This document shows, piece after piece, positions 56,484 to 64,000 of a DNA stretch of 64,000 bases. Under the pieces are notes generated by a model. It did not search any database. It was given only the letters and a program-made list of their open reading frames with translations, and was not told the origin of the DNA. A program made the translations under genes and the position numbers. Every line of letters begins with the position of its first letter. The first letter of the stretch is position 1. This DNA is from Flavobacteriales bacterium (lineage in GTDB: Bacteria; Bacteroidota; Bacteroidia; Flavobacteriales; UBA1820). The stretch is taken from assembly GCA_003150615.1 (NCBI GenBank), contig QALN01000004.1, positions 106,517 through 170,516 of the forward strand, given 5' to 3'.

Positions 56484-57611
56484 TCAGTGTTTGTCCGCCG
56501 TATCTTTTCCTGCGGAGCGTTTTTTCTCTCTCGCACGTCCGAGCATGAAACCGAGAGCGAACGGTATGCTGAAAAGCACGGCTATGAACAATGCCAGATA
56601 CAGCAGTATGCTTCCGACAAGGGCAGGAACACCGTCCATCGTGCGGTCGATGGCTGCCGCCACGCTAGCATCGGCTTCTTTCATAAGGCGTACACGCTGT
56701 GTGTCGATGAATACTTCGAGCGCGGCACGTTGAGTGTCTATGTTGGAAAACGCATTGTCCAGACTGCGGTTTATCGTATTTATCAGTTCCGTAAGCTGGG
56801 CATTCATGTCGTCGGTTATGGAAGCCATTATCTCCGGCGAATTTTCGAGTACAAGGCTCATGCGGTGGAAATCCGCGTAAAGGCTGTCCATACGGCTTTT
56901 CAGTTCGTCGCCGGCGGTGCTTCCGTCCAAACGCGCAGTAAACATATCCTTGGTCCATGATATTTCATTGGCCCATTGCGAAGAGTACCCGCTCATTTTG
57001 TCGCTCATGTCGGCTATAGTCTGGGATATGCTGCCCTGACTTTTCACGTAGGACGTGTCGCTCTGCCCGGTAAACGCTATCCACTTGAGCAACATGTCTT
57101 TTTGTACTGCCGGATCTTTCAGAGAGGAGTTTTCCGCTACGAAATCCTTCATGAGTCTGTAACGTTGCCCGGGGAGCACCTTTGCTGCAAGAGAATCTAT
57201 TTTTAAGTTCATATTTGCGGATACTTCGCGCGCCAGGTGACTTTGAGCTCCGAAAAGCAGGCTGTCGGGAGCCGAGGACATATACATGTCCATAGTATTG
57301 CAAAACAGCCATGTGTTAATCAGCGACATCTCCGGCAGGGACCCGTAAGCAGTACCGGCGCAGATGGAGGTCGCGTCCATTTTCCAGCGCATAGCACGTA
57401 TTTTAGTGTCCAGATCCGGCGAAAGGGACACTATGCTGTCCGCCGCGTTTATTATCCCTGCGGAAAAGTCCCTGTAAAAAGCCCGTACCATAACGCGGGT
57501 ATTGACGTCGGTGGCTGGTATGGGTTCGTCGCCCATATCGACCGAGAACTTCAGGAGAGAACACGACTGTATAGCCGCCATGCATACGGCAAGCGCAAAA
57601 AATTTCTTCAT
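56484..57611 (-). CDS. hypothetical lipoprotein with C-terminal membrane helix
   Basis: 375 residues from the Met at 57611 (MKKFFALAVC), which gives a lipobox IQSC (Cys about 17). The body is helical, rich in Met, Ser, Asp and Ala, with a segment (about 285-320) that looks like a coiled coil. A strong membrane helix lies at about 332-358 (LLYLALFIAVLFSIPFALGF), with a basic tail. A protein with both a lipid anchor and a C-terminal helix would bridge membranes. Function not recognised. Promoter word TAGATTTG (57638-57645, minus). Confidence 0.7.
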   Translation of the reverse strand: MKKFFALAVCMAAIQSCSLLKFSVDMGDEPIPATDVNTRVMVRAFYRDFSAGIINAADSIVSLSPDLDTKIRAMRWKMDATSICAGTAYGSLPEMSLINTWLFCNTMDMYMSSAPDSLLFGAQSHLAREVSANMNLKIDSLAAKVLPGQRYRLMKDFVAENSSLKDPAVQKDMLLKWIAFTGQSDTSYVKSQGSISQTIADMSDKMSGYSSQWANEISWTKDMFTARLDGSTAGDELKSRMDSLYADFHRMSLVLENSPEIMASITDDMNAQLTELINTINRSLDNAFSNIDTQRAALEVFIDTQRVRLMKEADASVAAAIDRTMDGVPALVGSILLYLALFIAVLFSIPFALGFMLGRAREKKRSAGKDTADKH

Positions 57612-57637
57612 TTTTACAATATAACCTATCATTCATA

Positions 57638-57645
57638 CAAATCTA
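57638..57645 (-). promoter_or_regulatory. promoter -7 element of the hypothetical lipoprotein gene
   Basis: Minus-strand TAGATTTG, 27 bp before the start at 57611. Confidence 0.45.
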
Positions 57646-57817
57646 AACAAAAACCACCTTATGAAAAAGGGATTTATATACTTAAATTACACGGGCGCCT
57701 TTCTTCGGGACACGAATAAACAACTTATGCAAAACATCAAACGGGCTATGCACGTGAAAATATTGCCCCAAACTCGAAATAAAATACTAATTTAGCGGTC
57801 GTAAATTATTTACACGG

Positions 57818-59686
57818 ATGAAATACACATTGCGCCTTTTCGGAAACCTCGGCCATTTTAAAAAACTGATAACGGGAACCGTAATATTCAATATACTGAC
57901 GGTAATTTTTACCCTTGCGTCCACCTACGCGCTTATACCTGTGCTAAGCCTCATTTTCGGCGAATCGGAAAAAGTGTACGTGCGTCCTGAATGGATAACG
58001 GACGGACAGAGCGTATATGAAACCGGCGGCGTTAGCGGTGTAAAGGAGTACGCGATGAGCATGTACGATTACTACACCACGTCTTACATTGATCAGAACG
58101 GCCTGGAATGGGTGCTTTTCTGGGTATGCCTTATCGGTTTTCTTATGTTCGCCTTTAAAAACATATCGAGGTACTTCGCCGGACTTTTGCTGTCGTATAT
58201 CAACATAGGCATAGAACAGCGCTTGCGCAAAAGGATACATGACAAGATATTGGCGTTGAACTTGTCGTTCTTTTCCGAACAGCGAAAAGGCGATATACTT
58301 TCCAGGATAACGTCGGATGTGACCGAAGTGCAGTGGGCCATATTCTCGTCGCTCTCACGCTCGGTACAGGACCCTTTGATGATAATCGGCATATTGGTAT
58401 CCCTGATCATAATGAGCCCAAAACTGACGGTTTTCATAGTATTTTTGCTGCCGTTCACGGCATACGCCATAACCAGGATAAGCAAATCGCTGAAAGAGCC
58501 GTCGGAAAAAGCGCGCCGCAAGTACGGCGAACTGCTGTCCATGGTCGAGGAAGACCTGTCGGGACTTAAAGTGATAAAATCATACAATGCCGAACCGATA
58601 TCCGAAAAACGTTTCGATTCGGTCAACGGCAATTATTCGGACCAGCTTGCTCGAATATCGCGCCGCCGCGAGCTCGCCTCGCCGATGAGTGAAATGATCG
58701 GCTCTGCCATTATCATCTCGATAATAGGTTATGCAGGGGTGCTCATCGTGCGTGATTCGGCACTGACAGCCCCTGTGTTCATAGCCTACATAGCTCTCTT
58801 TTACCAGATACTCCAACCGGCGAAGAACATAGCCATGGCCATTGCCGATATAAAACGCGGTGAAGCGGCCGCGCAGCGTATTTACGAAGTGATAGACGCA
58901 CCCATTGCAATAAAGGACGACGAACACTCGCTTGTCAAGAAATCGTTCGACGGCAGCATTGTGTTCGACGACGTACACTTTACGTATCCCGACGGGACAA
59001 AAGAAGCCGTGGCAGGTTTTTCGCTCGAAGTGCCAAAAGGAAAAACCGTTGCCCTGGTAGGGCAGTCCGGAAGCGGGAAATCCACGATAACGAACCTGAT
59101 ATGCCGTTTTTACGACATAGACCGTGGCAGCATAACTATGGACGGGGTGGATATACGCCGTTACCGCACGGACGATTTACGCGGCCTGTGCGCCCTTGTA
59201 ACGCAGGAATCCGTACTGTTCAACGACACCATAAAGAATAACCTTCTGATAGGAAACCCTCAGGCAACGGACGATGACATACTGCGCGCGGCAAAAGTGG
59301 CCAATGCATATGAATTTATAGAAAAAATGCCGGAAGGTTTCGACTCGAACATAGGCGATGGCGGAGGCCGTTTGTCCGGAGGACAGCGGCAGAGGCTGTG
59401 CATAGCTCGCGCAGTACTGAAAAACGCACCGATACTCCTTCTCGACGAAGCTACCTCGGCGTTGGATACCGAGAGCGAAAAACTGGTACAGGACGCGCTG
59501 GAACGCCTTATGGACGGGCATACTAGTTTTGTGGTGGCTCACCGTCTCTCGACCATACAGAAAGCCGATATGATCGTGGTGATGCACGAAGGGAGGATAG
59601 TGGAGCAGGGTACCCACGAAGAACTACTGGCCCTCGACGGCATGTATGCCAAACTGATACACATGCAATCGTTTTCGGCCGCTTAG
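57818..59686 (+). CDS. ABC exporter, fused permease and ATPase (MsbA-like)
   Basis: 622 residues. N-terminal membrane part with six helices (about 20-350), a cytoplasmic extension (ERLRKRIHDKILALNLSFFS), then ATPase with Walker A GQSGSGKST (about 414-422), Q-loop VTQESVLFND, signature LSGGQRQRLCIARAV and Walker B ILLLDEATSALD. Homodimeric exporters of this type move lipid A or other lipids outward. The loop between helices 1 and 2 is unusually long (about 45-105). Convergent with the LPS-type kinase gene, which it overlaps by 4 bp. Confidence 0.92.
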   Translation: MKYTLRLFGNLGHFKKLITGTVIFNILTVIFTLASTYALIPVLSLIFGESEKVYVRPEWITDGQSVYETGGVSGVKEYAMSMYDYYTTSYIDQNGLEWVLFWVCLIGFLMFAFKNISRYFAGLLLSYINIGIEQRLRKRIHDKILALNLSFFSEQRKGDILSRITSDVTEVQWAIFSSLSRSVQDPLMIIGILVSLIIMSPKLTVFIVFLLPFTAYAITRISKSLKEPSEKARRKYGELLSMVEEDLSGLKVIKSYNAEPISEKRFDSVNGNYSDQLARISRRRELASPMSEMIGSAIIISIIGYAGVLIVRDSALTAPVFIAYIALFYQILQPAKNIAMAIADIKRGEAAAQRIYEVIDAPIAIKDDEHSLVKKSFDGSIVFDDVHFTYPDGTKEAVAGFSLEVPKGKTVALVGQSGSGKSTITNLICRFYDIDRGSITMDGVDIRRYRTDDLRGLCALVTQESVLFNDTIKNNLLIGNPQATDDDILRAAKVANAYEFIEKMPEGFDSNIGDGGGRLSGGQRQRLCIARAVLKNAPILLLDEATSALDTESEKLVQDALERLMDGHTSFVVAHRLSTIQKADMIVVMHEGRIVEQGTHEELLALDGMYAKLIHMQSFSAA

Positions 59687-60453
59687 GTAAAACGCCTCTC
59701 TTCCCCTGTGCGGGGAGCTATACCGAGGAAAGATTTCAACCGGCTTTTAAGCCGGTTTTTTATTCCGCTTCCTTTCTTGATAAATAAAAAAGCCATCAGG
59801 GCATCATATACATCCAGTCCCCGCAATGTCGCGTAACGTATGAAGCCGCCTATCTGGGCGACGGTAAGTCCGAGCTGGTCGAAGGCTTTCATACTGTCTG
59901 CCAGGCTCGCTTTTCCGAAACGGAAACGGTTTATATCGATCAGCGCGAAATGAAAACGGCAGTTGCGCTTATAGTACATTATGTTGCCCCTGTTGTAATC
60001 TCCGGGGAACATGCCCGATTCGTGCAACCGTGCGGTGAACAGCACGAAATCGTCGGCCAGCCATTGTTTTTCCGTGTCGGTAAGGTGTTCCGTATGTTCT
60101 AGAGTGGCATAGGGTAGATATTCGGATATGAAATATCCGGTGTGGAAAAAACCGTATCTCTTTTTTTCGATGTAAGCTACCGGCCGCGCTGTTTCTATAC
60201 CTCGGTCGAGAAGTTTTTCGGCATATTCGTATGCCCTGCGCGCCTTTCCGGGTCTGAAAAAAGTGTATATGAAGCAATTGGCCAGAGTAGGGCGCTTGTA
60301 TCTTTTTACCACAAGCTCGACTCCGCCGGCGGAGGTCTTCACTACGGTGTTTCTGGCATTGCAGAACACACGCTCCTGCGGGAAGTCCCAAAGCGGTATT
60401 TTCCGCACGAAATCCGCAAGATGTGCGAATTTTTCGTTAACGACTATTTTCAT
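59683..60453 (-). CDS. lipopolysaccharide kinase family protein (WaaP/Kdo kinase-like)
   Basis: 256 residues from the Met at 60453 (MKIVVNEKF). Protein-kinase-like fold: LVVKRYKRP (Lys, about 52), and the catalytic loop GDYNRGNIMYY followed by FALIDINRFRFGK, matching the Asp-x-x-x-x-Asn and metal Asp of WaaP/InaA-type sugar kinases. It probably phosphorylates a core LPS sugar (Kdo or heptose). Neighbour MsbA-like exporter supports an LPS role (inference). Confidence 0.85.
   Translation of the reverse strand: MKIVVNEKFAHLADFVRKIPLWDFPQERVFCNARNTVVKTSAGGVELVVKRYKRPTLANCFIYTFFRPGKARRAYEYAEKLLDRGIETARPVAYIEKKRYGFFHTGYFISEYLPYATLEHTEHLTDTEKQWLADDFVLFTARLHESGMFPGDYNRGNIMYYKRNCRFHFALIDINRFRFGKASLADSMKAFDQLGLTVAQIGGFIRYATLRGLDVYDALMAFLFIKKGSGIKNRLKSRLKSFLGIAPRTGEERRFT
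59738..59763 (+). terminator. terminator of the MsbA-like gene, inside the kinase 3' end
   Basis: aaccggct (59738-59745) pairs with agccggtt (59750-59757), followed by a T-run on the plus strand. It lies within the last 80 bp of the convergent kinase gene. Confidence 0.7.
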
Positions 60454-60579
60454 ACCGTGTAAAGTTTTCCAGTTACCATTTTCTTGCAAAAATATGTACT
60501 GAAAACGGCAGTATGTTGTCGTTATTTGCCGCTAACTTATCCTGTTTATCCTGTTTTTGCCAGAACAACAATTTGTTTG

Positions 60580-61461
60580 TCAGGAATTTCTGTATTTAGT
60601 GGGCGCCATACCCGTCAGTTGTTTGAAGTAACGGCCGAAAAAAGATTGGTTGGCGAAATTGAGCTCTTCGCTGATTTGCTGTATCGTCATGTCCGAGGAG
60701 CGCAACAGGACTTTGGCCTGAAGCAGTACGTAATCGTCGATAAGTTGCCCGGCTTTTTTGCCAGTGACGGCTTTAAGGGTGGCGGAGAGGTACTTCGGCG
60801 TAAGGAATAGCTTGTCGGCATAGAACGATACGGAACGGCTGTCCTTATAGTGTTTCATCAACAGGCTCATAAAGTTCTTGCATATTTCGTCCTTGCGCGA
60901 GAGTTTCTTATTGTTTTTAGGCAGGTACTCCCCGTAAAAGGATGTCATTTCCATGAAAAACGCACCGACCAGGTTCTGTATTATTTCCTTTTTCATCTTG
61001 TCGGCCGGATTTCTGACCCGTTCCCTCAGGAATGAAAAATATTCGTGGAACAGGTGGATCATATCGTTGTCCACAGGCATGCACGGATTGTCGCGCAGAG
61101 TAAAAAAATCCGAAATATCGCCATGCCGCATGGTGCGCGTACCGGCGTCGGACAGAAGACGTGTGGACATGTATATGCATTTACCGGAGAAATCGGCACT
61201 GTGTTCCTTGTACTGAAGTATCTGGCCGGGCAGGATTATGGCTATATCGCCAGCCGAAATACGGTAATCTATCAGGTTTATTCCTATTTCCATCTTTCCG
61301 GCGGTACATAATATAAATAACAACCCTTCCATTTTGTATGGAGAGTTGCCTATCATAACGCGGTCGAACTGATCGAATACCGCAAAATAATCGTTTATCT
61401 TATCTATAGCATCGAAATCTTCCACACTGTCGGTATCGGAGCCGATTTTATGTATATTCAT
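60580..61461 (-). CDS. AraC family transcriptional regulator
   Basis: 293 residues. N-terminal cupin-like sensor domain (about 40-135; ISAGDIAIILPGQI), a linker, and a C-terminal AraC domain with two helix-turn-helix units: SVSFYADKLFLTPKYLSATL (about 215-234) and MTIQQISEELNFANQSFFGR followed by YFKQLTGMAPTKYR. The target is unknown; it is divergent from no gene and stands upstream of the kinase (126 bp gap, same strand). Its promoter is at 61491. Confidence 0.92.
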   Translation of the reverse strand: MNIHKIGSDTDSVEDFDAIDKINDYFAVFDQFDRVMIGNSPYKMEGLLFILCTAGKMEIGINLIDYRISAGDIAIILPGQILQYKEHSADFSGKCIYMSTRLLSDAGTRTMRHGDISDFFTLRDNPCMPVDNDMIHLFHEYFSFLRERVRNPADKMKKEIIQNLVGAFFMEMTSFYGEYLPKNNKKLSRKDEICKNFMSLLMKHYKDSRSVSFYADKLFLTPKYLSATLKAVTGKKAGQLIDDYVLLQAKVLLRSSDMTIQQISEELNFANQSFFGRYFKQLTGMAPTKYRNS

Positions 61462-61490
61462 TTATTATCTATCTGAAATCCGTTATAATA

Positions 61491-61521
61491 CAAACATACG
61501 AATTTTTGAATTAGTCCCAAA
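61491..61521 (-). promoter_or_regulatory. promoter of the AraC regulator
   Basis: Minus strand TTTG (61518-61521), 19 bp spacer, TATGTTTG (61491-61498), 30 bp before the start. Confidence 0.65.
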
Positions 61522-61602
61522 ACCCATGCATACACACGGAATCGACAGTAATATTTTCTGGATACTCATGGCGATGGCAGTATTACCGCCAGGATCATTT
61601 AT

Positions 61603-62154
61603 TTACTCTTCATACACAACATCATCTACCGGCTGGTTATTGCCATAGTATTTTACCCTGTAAATCTTTACGGAGTCCCGTGTCACTTCGCCGAAATCAG
61701 GGTTTTTGTCGATAAAGAACACACGTTTGTCCTGGAGTGTATTGGTAAACTCCCATATCTCTTCCTTGGTCTTTGCCGAGAACATCTCGTCTATGTCTAT
61801 GACATTATTATTCTCAAGGAACGAAACAGGCTCGGTACGGACATACAGGCTGTCTTCCCATGTCAACTCCCTATATGTCCTTAAAACCTCAAAATTATAC
61901 TCGGCATATACGAAGTATGCCTGGGCTTTATTTTCATTTAAATATGAAAAGTTTATGGGGTTAATTTTATCTGTATCATGCATTTCCATAGTGTGCCTAT
62001 GAACCCCATTTCTGACATAAGTATCACTATTTATAGATGTGAATGTCAGATATATTGGCGCATACGGAGAATTGTTGTCATCATCGCGCTGGGCGTATGA
62101 TGATATTGTTGTTATCGCAATTAAAAGGCTGAGGGTGAATATCAGTTTTTTCAT
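61603..62154 (-). CDS. secreted array protein A, copy 1, unknown function
   Basis: 183 residues from MKKLIF at 62154; a longer frame to 62184 runs into the leader hairpin. Signal peptide 1-21 (ends SSYAQ). Mature protein beta-rich, acidic, no Cys-based anchor; segments YLTFTS, VIDIDEMF, KEEIWEF and FIDKNPDFGEV are shared with the next two genes. Nucleotide sequence is the same as copy 4 (63432-63983) except one synonymous base (61672). Not recognised as any known family. Confidence 0.75.
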   Translation of the reverse strand: MKKLIFTLSLLIAITTISSYAQRDDDNNSPYAPIYLTFTSINSDTYVRNGVHRHTMEMHDTDKINPINFSYLNENKAQAYFVYAEYNFEVLRTYRELTWEDSLYVRTEPVSFLENNNVIDIDEMFSAKTKEEIWEFTNTLQDKRVFFIDKNPDFGEVTRDSVKIYRVKYYGNNQPVDDVVYEE

Positions 62155-62175
62155 GGTACAGAAAAGAGTATAATA

Positions 62176-62201
62176 CCCCGGCAAATATATACTTGCCGGG
62201 G
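62176..62201 (-). promoter_or_regulatory. leader hairpin before copy 1
   Basis: ccccggcaa (62176-62184) pairs with ttgccgggg (62193-62201), 22 bp before the start at 62154. The loop contains a minus-strand TATATTTG (62182-62189). Confidence 0.65.
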
Positions 62202-62210
62202 GTAATAAAT

Positions 62211-62762
62211 TCAGTTTCTGATAATAGCGTCATTTTTTGGAGGTCGATTTGTTCCGAGGCATTTAACCTGCGTTACCTTTACGCTGTCATCGGTTATCTC
62301 TCCGAAATCCGGATTTTTATCCACAATGTAGATTCTTTTTCCTCTCCACGTTTCTACTATTTCCCATATTTCCTCTTTTGACATTCCGGAAAAAAGTTCG
62401 TCAATATCTATGAAATTGTTCTCTTCCATAAATTTGATAGGGTATGTGGCTACGGTAAGAGAATCATCATATTGAAGTTCTCCGCCCATGTCCCTTCTCC
62501 TGTATTCGAGATCAAGTTCGACATATATTAAAAATATTGAAACATTTGAATCTGCATTTTGGTATGTGTAATTAATAGGGCGTGATATAAAAGGATGAAT
62601 TTCATCCCCAAAATTTCTGTAAACACCGTTTCCTATGTTTTCATATCCGGTTTTGGATGTGAATGTCAAATACAAAGGAGGATGTTCCATGTCTTCTTCC
62701 TGTGAATATCCGTTAAACACAGATGCTATTATGATTGTGAGGATGAATATCAGTTTTTTCAT
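62211..62762 (-). CDS. secreted array protein B, unknown function
   Basis: 183 residues, MKKLIF start at 62762, signal peptide 1-20 (ends NGYSQ). Same skeleton as A (YLTFTSKTG, FIDIDELFSGMSKEEIWEI, IVDKNPDFGEITDDSVKV) with an ending GTNRPPKNDAIIRN shared only with B'. The middle (about residues 48-75) differs strongly from B'. Membrane or enzyme motifs are not seen. Similar length to the others; preceded by a hairpin leader. Confidence 0.75.
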   Translation of the reverse strand: MKKLIFILTIIIASVFNGYSQEEDMEHPPLYLTFTSKTGYENIGNGVYRNFGDEIHPFISRPINYTYQNADSNVSIFLIYVELDLEYRRRDMGGELQYDDSLTVATYPIKFMEENNFIDIDELFSGMSKEEIWEIVETWRGKRIYIVDKNPDFGEITDDSVKVTQVKCLGTNRPPKNDAIIRN

Positions 62763-62783
62763 GATATAGAAAAGAGTATGATA

Positions 62784-62807
62784 CCCCGGCAAGTATATTT
62801 GCCGGGG
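62784..62807 (-). promoter_or_regulatory. leader hairpin before copy B
   Basis: ccccggcaa (62784-62792) pairs with ttgccgggg (62799-62807), 22 bp before the start at 62762. Confidence 0.65.
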
Positions 62808-62816
62808 GTAATAAAT

Positions 62817-63371
62817 TCAGTTTCTGATAATAGCGTCATTTTTTGGAGGTCGATTTGTTCCGGCGTATTTTACTTGAGTTACCTTTACACTGTCCTCAGT
62901 TATCTCTCCGAAATCCGGATTTTTATCAACGATATATACTCTTTTATCTTCCCATGTACTTACAATTTCCCATATTTCCTCTTTGGACATCCTGGAAAAA
63001 AGTTCGTCAATATCTATGAAATTGTTCTCTTCCATAAATTTGATAGGGTATGTGGCTACGGTAAGGGAGTCGTCGTAAAGTAGCTCTCCGCCCATGTCCC
63101 TCCTCCTGTATTCGAGGTCAAATTCAACGTACAATAAATGCACTGAAACATTTACATCTGCATTTCTATATGTATAGTAGATAGGCAATGTTCTATACAT
63201 GGGCCATAGTTTGTTTGCCTTATTTTTGTAAACACCGTTTCCTATGTTTTCATATCCGGTTTTGGATGTGAATGTCAAGTACAAAGGAGGATGTTCCATG
63301 TCTTCTTCCTGTGAATATCCGTTAAACACAGATGCTATTATGATTGTGAGGGTTAATATCAGTTTTTTCAT
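62817..63371 (-). CDS. secreted array protein B', unknown function
   Basis: 184 residues, start at 63371, signal as in B. Residues 1-46 and 85-184 nearly match B; residues about 48-75 (KNKANKLWPMYRTLPIYYTY versus RNFGDEIHPFISRPINYTYQ in B) are diverged. Charged changes also occur around WEIVSTWEDKR. Not recognised. Starts after the same kind of leader hairpin (63393-63418). Confidence 0.75.
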   Translation of the reverse strand: MKKLILTLTIIIASVFNGYSQEEDMEHPPLYLTFTSKTGYENIGNGVYKNKANKLWPMYRTLPIYYTYRNADVNVSVHLLYVEFDLEYRRRDMGGELLYDDSLTVATYPIKFMEENNFIDIDELFSRMSKEEIWEIVSTWEDKRVYIVDKNPDFGEITEDSVKVTQVKYAGTNRPPKNDAIIRN

Positions 63372-63392
63372 GATATAGAAAAGAGTATGATA

Positions 63393-63418
63393 CCCCGGCA
63401 AGTATATATTTGCCGGGG
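63393..63418 (-). promoter_or_regulatory. leader hairpin before copy B'
   Basis: ccccggcaa (63393-63401) pairs with ttgccgggg (63410-63418), 22 bp before the start at 63371. Confidence 0.65.
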
Positions 63419-63431
63419 TGGGGTGGTTTAT

Positions 63432-63983
63432 TTACTCTTCATACACAACATCATCTACCGGCTGGTTATTGCCATAGTATTTTACCCTGTAAATCTTTAC
63501 TGAGTCCCGTGTCACTTCGCCGAAATCAGGGTTTTTGTCGATAAAGAACACACGTTTGTCCTGGAGTGTATTGGTAAACTCCCATATCTCTTCCTTGGTC
63601 TTTGCCGAGAACATCTCGTCTATGTCTATGACATTATTATTCTCAAGGAACGAAACAGGCTCGGTACGGACATACAGGCTGTCTTCCCATGTCAACTCCC
63701 TATATGTCCTTAAAACCTCAAAATTATACTCGGCATATACGAAGTATGCCTGGGCTTTATTTTCATTTAAATATGAAAAGTTTATGGGGTTAATTTTATC
63801 TGTATCATGCATTTCCATAGTGTGCCTATGAACCCCATTTCTGACATAAGTATCACTATTTATAGATGTGAATGTCAGATATATTGGCGCATACGGAGAA
63901 TTGTTGTCATCATCGCGCTGGGCGTATGATGATATTGTTGTTATCGCAATTAAAAGGCTGAGGGTGAATATCAGTTTTTTCAT
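63432..63983 (-). CDS. secreted array protein A, copy 2 (fourth array gene)
   Basis: 183 residues, protein identical to the gene at 61603-62154; DNA differs only at 63501 (T for G, synonymous Ser codon). Signal peptide 1-21. The start and the first 17 bp of its leader are in the window, but the hairpin expected upstream is beyond the end. The near-zero divergence from copy 1, while B and B' differ a lot, points to recent duplication or gene conversion. Confidence 0.8.
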   Translation of the reverse strand: MKKLIFTLSLLIAITTISSYAQRDDDNNSPYAPIYLTFTSINSDTYVRNGVHRHTMEMHDTDKINPINFSYLNENKAQAYFVYAEYNFEVLRTYRELTWEDSLYVRTEPVSFLENNNVIDIDEMFSAKTKEEIWEFTNTLQDKRVFFIDKNPDFGEVTRDSVKIYRVKYYGNNQPVDDVVYEE

Positions 63984-64000
63984 GGTACAGAAAAGAGTAT

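Larger units (their letters stand above)
61603..64000 (-). repeat. tandem array of four paralogous genes (A-B-B'-A)
   Basis: Four consecutive minus-strand genes of about 552 bp separated by about 55-60 bp. The A copies are 1829 bp apart and match from about 61600 to 62171 (63429-64000) with one mismatch. The match reaches the window end, so further copies are likely beyond it. Confidence 0.85.

Noticed and set aside
61603..64000. Array read as CRISPR or minisatellite
   Set aside because: The repeats are intact genes with preserved reading frames and mainly synonymous or local changes, not short direct repeats with spacers.

Overview
The window is chromosomal DNA of a member of the Bacteroidetes, most likely order Bacteroidales; a Rikenellaceae/Alistipes-like genome is my best guess but is not proven. 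Evidence: promoters of the Bacteroidetes type (TAnnTTTG with an upstream TTG/TTTG), no obvious Shine-Dalgarno sites, Bacteroidetes-only families (DUF4251, START-like domain protein, TapB-like protein, TPR sensor kinases), eukaryote/archaeal-type prolyl-tRNA synthetase, and heavy use of ATA for isoleucine. Most of the window is ordinary housekeeping sequence with about 60 genes, one tRNA, RNase P RNA and one riboswitch. I see no rRNA, CRISPR array, insertion sequence or complete prophage.

Layout. 1-11.9 kb, all minus strand: start of an OPT transporter, serB, der, then the run purM-prfA-CDF transporter-pyrF-PPTase, cdaA, and gfo/idh-rimO. 12-19.7 kb, mostly plus: era, a small membrane protein with a secreted nitroreductase, a LuxR-type regulator with a dead receiver (minus), guaB, tdk-folB, and a TPR sensor histidine kinase split from its signal peptide by an in-frame stop. 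19.8-25.3 kb, minus: alkaline phosphatase, a serine/threonine dehydratase and a binding protein/permease/ATPase uptake operon preceded by a compact cobalamin riboswitch. 25.4-33.4 kb: two hypotheticals, rnpB, a thioredoxin-fold lipid/thiol-type protein, an FMN oxidoreductase, ferredoxin, S1/P1 nuclease, rmuC and pssA. 33.4-36.4 kb, minus: FadL-type porin and a Trp/Tyr/Ser-rich lipoprotein. 36.5-46.3 kb: proS, a small secreted protein, a LuxE-like enzyme, two adjacent cyclophilin-FKBP fusion isomerases, a TapB-like protein, an acetylxylan esterase and ligA. 46.5-61.5 kb: two phosphatase/nuclease-fold secreted proteins, a phosphodiester glycosidase, NlpC/P60 peptidase, PAP2 phosphatase, START-like protein, tRNA-Met, a phage-repressor-like HTH gene, lon, MarC protein, fsa, an MsbA-like exporter convergent with an LPS-type kinase, and an AraC regulator.

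61.6-64.0 kb holds the most unusual feature: a tandem array of at least four paralogous secreted proteins (A-B-B'-A) with a shared hairpin leader in front of each. The first and fourth copies differ by one synonymous base over more than 550 bp, and the array seems to run past the window end. I do not recognise the family.

Functional links: serB, pyrF, purM, guaB, tdk and folB cover serine, pyrimidine, purine and folate supply; der, era, rimO, prfA, proS, rnpB and tRNA-Met serve ribosome assembly and translation; lon and the immunophilins serve protein quality control; pssA, the MsbA-like exporter, the WaaP-like kinase and PAP2 phosphatase concern the envelope. Convergent genes are almost all separated by strong bidirectional hairpin terminators.
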